Positions 1 through 6,731 of a DNA stretch of 13,404 nt are shown here, in pieces (position 1 is the first letter of the stretch; each line of letters starts with the position of its first letter). Origin of the DNA: an uncultured Blautia sp. (GTDB taxonomy: Bacteria > Bacillota > Clostridia > Lachnospirales > Lachnospiraceae); the NCBI GenBank assembly GCA_900765525.1, contig CAAFRY010000190.1, positions 1-13,404 of the forward strand, written 5' to 3'. The notes under the pieces were generated by a model. It was not told the DNA's origin. It ran no database searches and saw nothing but the letters and a program-made list of their open reading frames with translations. Position numbers and translations under genes: made by a program.

Positions 1-28
1 GCGCTGACCGTAAGAACATGATTCAGGA

Positions 29-102
29 GGCAAAATCCCATCGCCGTAGGCGATTTTGCATGGATTTTGCCTGTAACGGTTCAGCAAGACTGAACTGTTA
101 CA
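29..102. repeat. Two abutting stem-loops, probable intergenic repeat element
   Basis: Two hairpins sit directly next to each other just downstream of the sensor kinase stop. The first has perfect 10-bp arms at 29-38 and 62-71, enclosing a smaller perfect 6-bp hairpin (arms 40-45 and 49-54, loop GTA). The second has 13-bp arms at 72-84 and 90-102 with a single G-T pair and a 5-base loop. Neither is followed by a clear T-run on either strand, so a simple Rho-independent terminator is not well supported, although the second hairpin could still help end the kinase transcript. The compact two-hairpin build resembles dispersed intergenic repeats of clostridial genomes; that family assignment is inference. 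Confidence 0.6.
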
Positions 103-106
103 AATG

Positions 107-1507
107 TTATTTTTCCTGAAGGGGAAACCAAAGCCTTACTCCGAAGCCTCCGCCCTCTGGCCGGAAAACCTCAGTCCGTCCCTGGTGTGCCTGGACAATC
201 TGCCTTACAATTAAAAGGCCCAGCCCATGGCGCTGCTCCCCTGTACCAGTGTCACAGACCATATAATGGGGAGCGTTTTTTATAGATTCCAACTCCTTAT
301 CCGTTACCCCGGCTCCATTATCCGCCAGGGTCAGCAGTCCCCACCCTTCCCGGGACTCAGCTTTAAGAAAAATAGTGCATCCCTCCGGATTGTGTACCTG
401 GGCATTTGAAATCAGATTGGACAAAGCCCTCTTTATCAGAGCCTCGTCTCCCTCTATATACAAAGGCCCCTGTTCCGGTTCTGTCTCCCACTCTATAGGA
501 TACTGGCCCTTATGGTCCAGATTCAGAAAGTCCACTGCAGACTGCCGGGCTAAGGCTACCAGATTTAAAAATTTCCGGTGTAAAGGCTGGACATTGTATT
601 CCAGCTTTGAGGCCAGATTTAAATCATTGATAAGATTCTTCATCCGCACTGCCTGAAGCCGGATGACTCCTGCCTGCTTCCTGGCCTCCGGGGGAAGCTC
701 CTTATCCTCTTCCAAAGTCCCCGCATAACCCAGCACCACGGACAGAGGGGTTCTGATGTCATGGGACACCCCGGCAATCCAGTTAGCCCTGGCGGTTTCC
801 TTTTTTCGCAGGGCATAATTCTGGGTTTTCAGACGTTCGGCCACCCGGTTAATGGAGACAGCCAACTGGCAAAGAAGACCGCTCTCCTTTACATATACGT
901 CCTGCTGCTGTCCCAAAGCCTCAATTCCCTTTACAATAGGTTTTACTGAGCGAATTACTCCCGCTGAGGACACAATATAAATAATCACCAGCAATACAAT
1001 ATTAAAAAGAACAAATTCTAACAGCAGATAAGGAACACTTTGTATCAGATGATAATCAAAGGTATTCCACATCAGCTTAAAATAGCTGGTCTTCGGATAC
1101 CCCAGCACCACCAGATTATCTCCCATAGGGCTTACCGTGGTAGGATAATCCTGGATATACCCCCGGATTCCCCAGGAAAGGGCTCCCAGACTGTACTGTC
1201 TGGGAATGTCATCCGGCAGATTTTCACTGGCCCAGATAACCTGGCCGCTGCCGTTCTCTATAAGAATGGCCCAGGCCCCGGCTTTTTCCAGAGTTTCCTG
1301 TGCTTCCTGTCCCAGACTGTAACCCTTTTCTGTCTGGGCTAATCCCTCTGCCACCAGCTGGGCATTACTCCATGCATCTCCCTGGTTGGTGTGGCTCTGG
1401 GTGTACACAGCCGTGATAACAAAGGCAATATTCAGAACAATTCCCGCTGTCACAGACAAGACTAAAATAAAAAAGAAACGGGAAATAAGCTTCATGGTAC
1501 TTTTCAT
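107..1507 (-). CDS. Two-component sensor histidine kinase, antimicrobial-peptide-sensing type
   Basis: Membrane histidine kinase of 466 aa that should autophosphorylate and pass the phosphate to the regulator encoded just upstream. TM1 is at about residues 8-34, a roughly 120-residue extracytoplasmic sensor region follows, and TM2 is at about 158-182. The dimerisation/phosphoacceptor box holds His249 in GVSHDIRTP. The ATPase domain shows an N-box (N364, N368), G1 with D396-N-G, and G2 RHGLGL near 426-431. All catalytic motifs are intact. The start ATG lies 3 bp after the regulator stop and its GGAGG Shine-Dalgarno overlaps the end of that gene, so the two are translationally linked. Divergence from a LanFEG-like ABC operon suggests it senses a lantibiotic or another cationic peptide, as CprK or NisK/SpaK-type kinases do. 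The ligand cannot be read from the sequence. Confidence 0.93.
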   Translation of the reverse strand: MKSTMKLISRFFFILVLSVTAGIVLNIAFVITAVYTQSHTNQGDAWSNAQLVAEGLAQTEKGYSLGQEAQETLEKAGAWAILIENGSGQVIWASENLPDDIPRQYSLGALSWGIRGYIQDYPTTVSPMGDNLVVLGYPKTSYFKLMWNTFDYHLIQSVPYLLLEFVLFNIVLLVIIYIVSSAGVIRSVKPIVKGIEALGQQQDVYVKESGLLCQLAVSINRVAERLKTQNYALRKKETARANWIAGVSHDIRTPLSVVLGYAGTLEEDKELPPEARKQAGVIRLQAVRMKNLINDLNLASKLEYNVQPLHRKFLNLVALARQSAVDFLNLDHKGQYPIEWETEPEQGPLYIEGDEALIKRALSNLISNAQVHNPEGCTIFLKAESREGWGLLTLADNGAGVTDKELESIKNAPHYMVCDTGTGEQRHGLGLLIVRQIVQAHQGRTEVFRPEGGGFGVRLWFPLQEK

Positions 1508-1510
1508 CTG

Positions 1511-2212
1511 CTACTCCTCCAAAATCAACTTATACCCCAGGCCCTTTACCGTAATGAGAGACACGGGTTTAGAGGGGTTGGCCTCTATCTTCTCCCGGAT
1601 ACGACGGATATGGGCCATAAGAGAATTTTCATAGCCATAGGGATTCTCTCCCCAAGCCGCCTGACACAGCATGTCTATGGTCACAATCTTTCCTGCATTG
1701 CGGTACAGGGCAGAGAGGATTTCAAACTCCTTAGCCGTAAGAGGCAGGCTGTCATCCCCCCGTACTACCTCTGCCCTTTGAAAGTCAAGGCTGCAGTCTG
1801 CCAGACGTACCAGGCTGTCTTCCTTTTTGTAACACCTGCGCAGTATCACTCCCACTCGAAGCAAAAGCTCCCTGGGAAGAAAAGGCTTTACCATATAGTC
1901 GTCAGCTCCCAGTCCAAGTCCCAGAAATTTATCCTCATCCTCTCCTCTTGCCGTTAGAAACAGCACCGGAATATCTTCCATCTCCTTTATTTTCTGAAAC
2001 AGACCAAACCCGTCCCCGTCAGGAAGCATAACATCCAGCACCGCCAGCTCAGGTTTCCATTCCCTGCACAGCTCCAGGGCCTGGTGTACATTCCTTGCTG
2101 TTTTTATCTGGGTATAGCCCTCGGCTCCCAGGATTCCCTGAATCATATATAAAATGGTTTCCTCATCATCTACCAACAGAATTCTTTTTTCTTTTACATA
2201 GGATAAATCCAT
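1511..2212 (-). CDS. OmpR/PhoB-family response regulator
   Basis: Cytoplasmic DNA-binding response regulator of 233 aa. The receiver domain (about 8-125) has the acidic pair D15/D16, phosphoacceptor D60 in VLDVMLPDGDG, T87 and K109 in MVKPF. A C-terminal winged helix (about 135-232) carries LTAKEFEIL and ends in the typical VKGLGYKL. I place the start at the ATG at 2212, giving MDLSYVKEKR, because a GGCAGGTG Shine-Dalgarno precedes it; the open frame extends to a TTG at 2254, but those 14 residues have no good ribosome site and the TTG lies on the -10 element. It is the first gene of the regulator-kinase operon. Its most likely target is the phased TGTAAGG repeats in front of the divergent ABC transporter. 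Confidence 0.94.
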   Translation of the reverse strand: MDLSYVKEKRILLVDDEETILYMIQGILGAEGYTQIKTARNVHQALELCREWKPELAVLDVMLPDGDGFGLFQKIKEMEDIPVLFLTARGEDEDKFLGLGLGADDYMVKPFLPRELLLRVGVILRRCYKKEDSLVRLADCSLDFQRAEVVRGDDSLPLTAKEFEILSALYRNAGKIVTIDMLCQAAWGENPYGYENSLMAHIRRIREKIEANPSKPVSLITVKGLGYKLILEE

Positions 2213-2253
2213 TTTTACACCTGCCTTTCTGACCGGCTTGACCGGACAAGGCA

Positions 2254-2281
2254 ATTATATCATAATCATAACCAGTTGGAA
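2254..2281 (-). promoter_or_regulatory. Promoter of the regulator-kinase operon
   Basis: On the minus strand a perfect TATAAT (2254-2259) is preceded by TG one base upstream, forming an extended -10 (TGATATAAT). A weak -35-like TTCCAA sits at 2276-2281 with a 16-bp spacer. An extended -10 with a poor -35 is consistent with steady basal transcription. The 5' leader would be roughly 35 nt and contains a 9-bp-spaced direct repeat of GACCGG (2231-2236 and 2240-2245, plus strand) of unknown meaning. Confidence 0.6.
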
Positions 2282-2295
2282 TCCATTTTCCAAAA

Positions 2296-2335
2296 TGTAA
2301 GGTAATTGTAAGGCAGCGGGAATGTTCTTGTAAGG
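2296..2335 (+). promoter_or_regulatory. Phased direct repeats TGTAAGG, candidate response-regulator operator
   Basis: Three exact TGTAAGG heptamers occur at 2296-2302, 2307-2313 and 2329-2335, with start-to-start spacings of 11 and 22 bp, that is one and two helical turns. The first pair fits the two-half-site layout bound by OmpR-family dimers; TGTAAG-N5-TGTAAG also resembles the WalR-type box TGTWAH-N5-TGTWAH. The repeats lie between the divergent regulator operon and the transporter operon, upstream of the transporter -10 (2345-2350), which lacks a good -35. The natural reading is activation of the transporter by the adjacent regulator; this is inference from layout. Confidence 0.65.
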
Positions 2336-2344
2336 TTGCCCCTG

Positions 2345-2350
2345 TATACT
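2345..2350 (+). promoter_or_regulatory. -10 element of the ABC transporter operon
   Basis: TATACT (5 of 6 matches to TATAAT) lies 31 bp before the ATPase start codon. The position expected for -35 (about 2322-2327) holds ATGTTC, a poor match, consistent with activator dependence. The third TGTAAGG copy falls within the -10/-35 spacer. The ATPase gene has a clear AAAGGAG ribosome site just before its ATG. Confidence 0.5.
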
Positions 2351-2381
2351 GAAATCTATCAAAAGAAAGGAGCAATTCAAA

Positions 2382-3137
2382 ATGAATTTGATTGAAACAC
2401 ATAATCTCACCAAAAGATACAAAGATTTTACCGCTGTATCCAAACTGAATATGCAGGTAAAGAAGGGACGTGTCTACGGCTTTCTGGGGCCCAACGGCGC
2501 AGGAAAATCCACCACCATGAAAATGTTCCTGGGCCTTACCCGCCCCACCAGCGGCAGCTTTACCATGATGGGAAAAACCTATCCCAAAAACCGGATGGAA
2601 ATTTTACGAAATACCGGAGCTTTCATCGAATCTCCTTCCTTTTACGGTAACCTTACAGGAGAGGAAAATCTGGATATTATCCGTAAAATTTTAAAGCTGC
2701 CTAAGGACACGGTAGAAGATGCCCTTTCCCTTACAGGGCTTTATGAATTCCGCAAGCGCCTTGCAGGGAAGTATTCACTGGGCATGAAACAACGTCTGGG
2801 ATTGGCGGAAGCCCTTCTGGGCCGTCCTCCTATCCTGATACTGGACGAACCCACCAATGGCCTGGACCCGGCGGGAATCCACGAAATCCGGACTCTGATT
2901 CGCTCTCTGCCGGAGAAATACAACTGTACCGTGCTGGTTTCCTCCCATCTGTTATCAGAAATCGAATTGATGGCTGATGACATCGGAATCCTGAACCACG
3001 GCCGTCTTTTGTTCGAAGGCACTTTAGAGGAATTGAAATCCCAGGCCGCCCAACTGGGCTATCCTACAGATAACCTGGAGGAAACCTTCTTATCTATGAT
3101 TGAAGAGGATAATTTGAAACGAGGTGGAAAAAGATGA
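2382..3137 (+). CDS. ABC transporter ATP-binding protein, lantibiotic-immunity (LanF/BcrA/CprA) type
   Basis: Cytoplasmic ATPase of 251 aa that powers export or membrane clearance by the two permeases that follow. Walker A is GPNGAGKST (36-44), the signature is YSLGMKQR (132-139), Walker B is ILILDEPTNGLD (152-163), and the H-loop His is H190. The position usually held by the Q-loop Gln is Glu84 in AFIESP. This E-loop is a recognised feature of lantibiotic immunity ATPases of the LanFEG group. Its stop overlaps the next start (ATGA), indicating tight co-translation. The divergent two-component system and absence of any lantibiotic precursor or modification gene nearby point to a stand-alone resistance transporter rather than self-immunity, as proposed for CprABC. 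The actual substrate is unknown. Confidence 0.92.
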   Translation: MNLIETHNLTKRYKDFTAVSKLNMQVKKGRVYGFLGPNGAGKSTTMKMFLGLTRPTSGSFTMMGKTYPKNRMEILRNTGAFIESPSFYGNLTGEENLDIIRKILKLPKDTVEDALSLTGLYEFRKRLAGKYSLGMKQRLGLAEALLGRPPILILDEPTNGLDPAGIHEIRTLIRSLPEKYNCTVLVSSHLLSEIELMADDIGILNHGRLLFEGTLEELKSQAAQLGYPTDNLEETFLSMIEEDNLKRGGKR

Positions 3138-3862
3138 GTTTTGCCTTAGAAATAAAAAAGCTGAAACGTACCGGCTTTTTTCCGGCCTTTCTGATTGGAG
3201 CCCTGCTGGCCTCTCTGTTTCCGGTAGTCAATATGGCTGCCCGTCAAGAGATGTTTGTAAGCCAGCCCCTGGCTCCCCTGGAAATCCTGCTAAACGCCAA
3301 CTGGAGTATGATGGCTACCTTAAATGTTTTTCTGGTAATCATCGGCTCCTGCATGATGTACTATGGAGAATTCGCCAACAGAGCTATAGAAAAGCTGCAC
3401 ATGCTTCCCCTGAACCTCCATGTACTGTTCTTTTCCAAGGTTTTCCTTTTGCTGGCTGCATTTATCCCGGTTCTGGCTATTGAGGAAGCGGTACTTCTCT
3501 TCTGCTCTAAGCACTGGTTTTCCAAAAAAGAACTCCAGCTGGATTTACTGCTGGGAAACGCAGGGTTTTCCCTGGCCATGCTGCTTCCGGTTATCCTGCT
3601 CATGCTGCTGATTGCCTCTCTTTGCAAAAACATGTGGATTTCTCTGGGAGCCGGAGTTATCCTCCTGTTTTCTGCACAGACCATTTACCGTTCAGACAGC
3701 ATTCTGGCCAAAATATATACCTTCTCCATGCCCTATCAGTTTCTGACCAAAGACTGCACCCCGGAAAAGCTGGCGCCGCTGTTCCTGGTCTGGGCAGGAG
3801 AAATCCTTCTTTTCGGCGCTGCAAAAATGATACTGATAAAATTCAGGAGGACACCTGTATGA
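3134..3862 (+). CDS. ABC transporter permease 1 (LanE/CprB-like)
   Basis: Integral membrane protein of 242 aa with about six hydrophobic segments (roughly residues 14-34, 58-78, 97-120, 142-165, 168-186 and 215-233). It opens with a short cationic N-terminus (MSFALEIKKLKRTG), as is usual for ABC-2/LanEG permeases that begin with an amphipathic helix. A GAGGTGG ribosome site lies inside the end of the ATPase gene, and both ends of this gene overlap their neighbours by ATGA. With the second permease it should form the membrane part of the transporter. No sequence motif gives the substrate; assignment rests on length, topology and position next to an E-loop ATPase. Confidence 0.87.
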   Translation: MSFALEIKKLKRTGFFPAFLIGALLASLFPVVNMAARQEMFVSQPLAPLEILLNANWSMMATLNVFLVIIGSCMMYYGEFANRAIEKLHMLPLNLHVLFFSKVFLLLAAFIPVLAIEEAVLLFCSKHWFSKKELQLDLLLGNAGFSLAMLLPVILLMLLIASLCKNMWISLGAGVILLFSAQTIYRSDSILAKIYTFSMPYQFLTKDCTPEKLAPLFLVWAGEILLFGAAKMILIKFRRTPV

Positions 3863-4626
3863 ACCTTTTTACTTTGATTTCCATAGAATTGAAAAAAATC
3901 CGACGAAGCCATATTTTCTGGATTCTTCTGATACCTGTTATCCTGCTGTGGATTCCTTGTATCCTGAACTTTGATATGAATTTCCAAAATGCAGCAGGGG
4001 TACTGCCGGAGCAGGACTTCTTCCTTCAAAGCTTCATGGGGCTGTCCTGGTTCATGTATCCTGCTACTCTGGTAGTGATTACCGTTATGCTGAACCAAAC
4101 GGAGAGAAGCAACCGGGCGATTCTGAAAATGCTTTCTCTGCCTCTTTCCCCGGCGCTGCTGGGCCTGGCCAAATTTGCAGTGCTGCTGCTTCTGGCCGCC
4201 CTCCAGATGGTACTTATGGGACTTTTGTATTTTCCGGCAGCAGCCTATGTTTCCCATGCTGCGGATTATAACTTTATGCTGCCTCTCCTTACTGTAGTAA
4301 AAAACGTTCTTGCTATCTATGCAAGCTCAATTCCTATGGCAGCCTTTTACTGGCTTTTAGCCACAGCCATTCAGAGCCCTGTTTTTTCCGTGGGCCTTGG
4401 TCTGGCCTCCATCGTTCCTTCGGTACTGTTGGTCAACACCAAAATATGGTATGGCTATCCCATATGCTACCCGCTCTACATGATAACAAGTCTTATGTCC
4501 CGCATGCAGCAGGGCAGCCAAGACCTTTCCGTAGAACTGTTTCCCTGGCTCATTTTCGCCCTTGGAATCACCCTGTTCTGCCTGGCCCTGGCCTGCCTCC
4601 TCTTTGGGAAATCAGAAAGGAGATAA
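3859..4626 (+). CDS. ABC transporter permease 2 (LanG/CprC-like)
   Basis: Integral membrane protein of 255 aa starting MNLFTLISIELKKIRRSH, again a cationic amphipathic start followed by about six hydrophobic segments. The open frame continues upstream inside the first permease gene, but the ATG at 3859 is preceded by AGGAGG (3845-3850) and overlaps the previous stop as ATGA, so I use it. The N-terminal pattern (I/L-E-x-K-K-x-[KR]) is shared with permease 1, and the two are probably paralogous halves of a heterodimer. It belongs to the same presumed antimicrobial-peptide resistance transporter. Confidence 0.87.
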   Translation: MNLFTLISIELKKIRRSHIFWILLIPVILLWIPCILNFDMNFQNAAGVLPEQDFFLQSFMGLSWFMYPATLVVITVMLNQTERSNRAILKMLSLPLSPALLGLAKFAVLLLLAALQMVLMGLLYFPAAAYVSHAADYNFMLPLLTVVKNVLAIYASSIPMAAFYWLLATAIQSPVFSVGLGLASIVPSVLLVNTKIWYGYPICYPLYMITSLMSRMQQGSQDLSVELFPWLIFALGITLFCLALACLLFGKSERR

Positions 4627-4632
4627 TGCCTT

Positions 4633-4914
4633 ATGAAAAAACTGCTTACCTTTATCTGCTGCTTAATGGTTTTCATTCCCTGGAGTATTGTCCCTCTTCG
4701 GAGCAATCCCTGGGCTCTGGCCTCCCCGGCCGCAGAAATCATTATTTACAGCTATGCTGCTTTCATGATTTTCTCTGCTGTTTTTACCATTCTCTGCTAT
4801 ACCAAAGGAAAGGTCAAAAACAGGATTATGGAAATTGCCGCTGTCATCAATGGAATTTACGGGGTAGGAGCTGTCAGCCTCATAGGCCTTGGCATTTACA
4901 CGGCTCTGCGTTGA
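4633..4914 (+). CDS. Small three-TM protein, fourth gene of the transporter operon
   Basis: A 93-aa protein I do not recognise. It follows the second permease by 6 bp and has a strong AAGGAG site (about 4617-4622). Three hydrophobic stretches are visible: residues 4-20, about 33-56 and about 67-90, with a lysine-rich loop (KGKVKNR) between the last two. There are no enzyme motifs. The first segment could act as an uncleaved signal anchor. Position as last gene of the operon suggests an accessory part of the transporter or an independent membrane protein helping peptide resistance. It is not an obvious lipoprotein of the LanI type because no lipobox Cys is present. Confidence 0.75.
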   Translation: MKKLLTFICCLMVFIPWSIVPLRSNPWALASPAAEIIIYSYAAFMIFSAVFTILCYTKGKVKNRIMEIAAVINGIYGVGAVSLIGLGIYTALR

Positions 4915-4916
4915 AG

Positions 4917-6731
4917 CTAATCCTCTATCTGTTTTTTCAGATACCTTCCTACCACGTTGGCAAAATTGGATAAATCCCGGATATAGGCAAAATCTTTGCC
5001 AAAGATTTTTTTCTCTGCCTGTAAATCCTCTTCTTCCCCGGCAAAGACTCCCAGCACGGAGATTCTGCGGTTCCGAAGCCTGCGTACTTCTCCCGCCGTG
5101 TCCTTCACTCCGAATTCCAGACAATAGGGTTTCTTTTCCGGGGGCTCCTCTGCCTTCTTCTTTCCATACACAGGATTCTGGCTTCCTGCAATAATATCAT
5201 TGGGTCTTCCGTCGCTTAAAACAATCAATATCTTATTTTCTTCCTTACGGCCGTCAAGACTGTCACCGGCTGCCCGTATAGCCAGACCATCCCGGTTATT
5301 GGCAGAGCCGTAAAACTGAAAAATACTCTGATTTTTCTCTCTTTCTTCTTGGTAATCCCGGTATTTATGCAGAATCGTATAGGCCCCGAAGGTACAGAAT
5401 CCCATAACCTGATGGGGAATCCCCGCAATGCTCAGGGCCTCGCTGAGAATATATCCCTGAAGAGCTACCAAGCTCTGCCTTTCCTGCTGGGAACCACTGG
5501 CGTCTATCAATATTTCCACCGCAAAATCCCTGTTATCCCGGATAAATTCTTTCCAAAACAGCTTTTTATTTTCTGTCCGTCCCAGATTCCACAGCTTGGA
5601 CACCGCCAGTTCTCCGTATTCACTGCTGCATACTTCCTTCTCTGCCCGGGTCAGAAGAGCCCTCTTTAAGGTATTGGCCAGCATTTGGATGTTCTGCCTG
5701 GTTACCAGCTGATTTTTCTTCCACACCTTCAGGTTTTCTTCCTGTATCCTTTTTACGAAATCCCTTTTGGCACTGCCCCTGTCGTCCTCCTGCAGCAATC
5801 CACGGGTCATATGAATCTTACAATCCTTGTGTACTCCCCTGCATATCTGACGGTCAAAATATTTTTGCTCCTTGGGGGTAAGACAGGATTTTCCATAATT
5901 CAGCTCCACATATTCTTTCATGCGGGCAGTAGAAGTCCCGTCCAAAAGGATTCTGACTGGCCTGTCTTCCTCTTTCTTTCCGTTGTCCTGAGGAGCCACA
6001 TGTCCGCTGAAAATATTAACCGGCCGCTCACCCCTTTCCTCCTCCCCAGGCTCTTGGTCGTAATCCTTATCTGTGTATTCCTGCATGGGCCTGTCCGTTC
6101 TGTCTATTTCCATGTCCAGACCTTTAAAAAATTGGGCAAAACCGTTGGGATAGGCCAGAAGATAAACTTCCTCCAGGCAGGTGCATACTTCCTCCGTCTG
6201 CCTGGCCTCTTCCAGACAACGTATTTTCCCGGCCAGTCTGCGCATTCTCTGGTCTCCATATTTTCCGGCTTCCTGCTCTCCGTAAAGGGCCCATTGCAAA
6301 TAGCAGGCCTCAATGGCTCCCCAGTCTGTCTGGGTCAGCCGTCCGGCTTCCAGGGAAAGGGTATCCGCAAAAGCTCTTCTGCGGATGTCTTCCACTCCTT
6401 TTCGCTCCCAAGCTGCCTTTTTCCACACAGCGCTGTCTATGCACAGCCTTCCCAGCGCCCCCAGAACAGAAGCCTCCCATCCGCCATAAACTTTATTTGC
6501 GAAAAAACGATTATATTTTTTCCTATCAAAATATTTCTCAAAGGCCCCCTGGCGAACAGCCTCATAGAGCCCTATATATTTAGATTTTAAAAATCCGGTG
6601 CCCTCCGTCTCCAGACTCTGGTCATAATCTCCGCACACTGCCCAGAACAGATTGTCCATCCTGTTCTGCAAATCCCCCGGGCTCTCCTTTTCCCAGATTC
6701 TCTCATTTGTCCTCAAACACATCACCGCCAT
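4917..6731 (-). CDS. VWA domain protein, NorD/CobT-like partner of the MoxR ATPase
   Basis: Cytoplasmic protein of 604 aa with no signal peptide. The C-terminal VWA domain (about 400-600) has a complete metal-binding site: DASGS at 410-414, the NRDG loop at 479-482 and D507 in LSDGRP. The N-terminal 200 residues are helical; the middle (about 205-260) is acidic and likely disordered, as in CobT- and NorD-type proteins. The gene starts inside the MoxR gene (29-bp overlap). The ATG at 6731 has a GGAAAG-like site, and an in-frame ATG at 6722 is an alternative. Such pairs act as chaperones that insert metals or remodel a client, for example NorQ/NorD and CbbQ/CbbO. No client is encoded next to it. 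Its stop is 2 bp from the stop of the convergent small membrane protein gene. Confidence 0.88.
   Translation of the reverse strand: MAVMCLRTNERIWEKESPGDLQNRMDNLFWAVCGDYDQSLETEGTGFLKSKYIGLYEAVRQGAFEKYFDRKKYNRFFANKVYGGWEASVLGALGRLCIDSAVWKKAAWERKGVEDIRRRAFADTLSLEAGRLTQTDWGAIEACYLQWALYGEQEAGKYGDQRMRRLAGKIRCLEEARQTEEVCTCLEEVYLLAYPNGFAQFFKGLDMEIDRTDRPMQEYTDKDYDQEPGEEERGERPVNIFSGHVAPQDNGKKEEDRPVRILLDGTSTARMKEYVELNYGKSCLTPKEQKYFDRQICRGVHKDCKIHMTRGLLQEDDRGSAKRDFVKRIQEENLKVWKKNQLVTRQNIQMLANTLKRALLTRAEKEVCSSEYGELAVSKLWNLGRTENKKLFWKEFIRDNRDFAVEILIDASGSQQERQSLVALQGYILSEALSIAGIPHQVMGFCTFGAYTILHKYRDYQEEREKNQSIFQFYGSANNRDGLAIRAAGDSLDGRKEENKILIVLSDGRPNDIIAGSQNPVYGKKKAEEPPEKKPYCLEFGVKDTAGEVRRLRNRRISVLGVFAGEEEDLQAEKKIFGKDFAYIRDLSNFANVVGRYLKKQIED

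Noticed and set aside
2231..2245. GACCGG direct repeat in the regulator leader as an operator
   Set aside because: Only two 6-bp copies 9 bp apart; the spacing and length are too weak to claim a binding site.
2213..2254. 14-residue N-terminal extension of the response regulator from a TTG start
   Set aside because: The TTG sits on the -10 element and has no ribosome site; the ATG at 2212 has one, and the domain starts right after it.
3622..3858. Long N-terminal extension of the second permease
   Set aside because: It is out-of-frame translation of the first permease gene; AGGAGG and the ATGA overlap fix the start at 3859.
3736..4257. 173-aa minus-strand frame across the permease junction
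   Set aside because: It is antisense to two well-supported membrane protein genes and has a low-complexity Gln/Arg/Lys-rich composition.
5685..6590. 301-aa plus-strand open frame
   Set aside because: It lies wholly antisense to the VWA gene, lacks a ribosome site and domain motifs, and reflects codon bias of the real gene.
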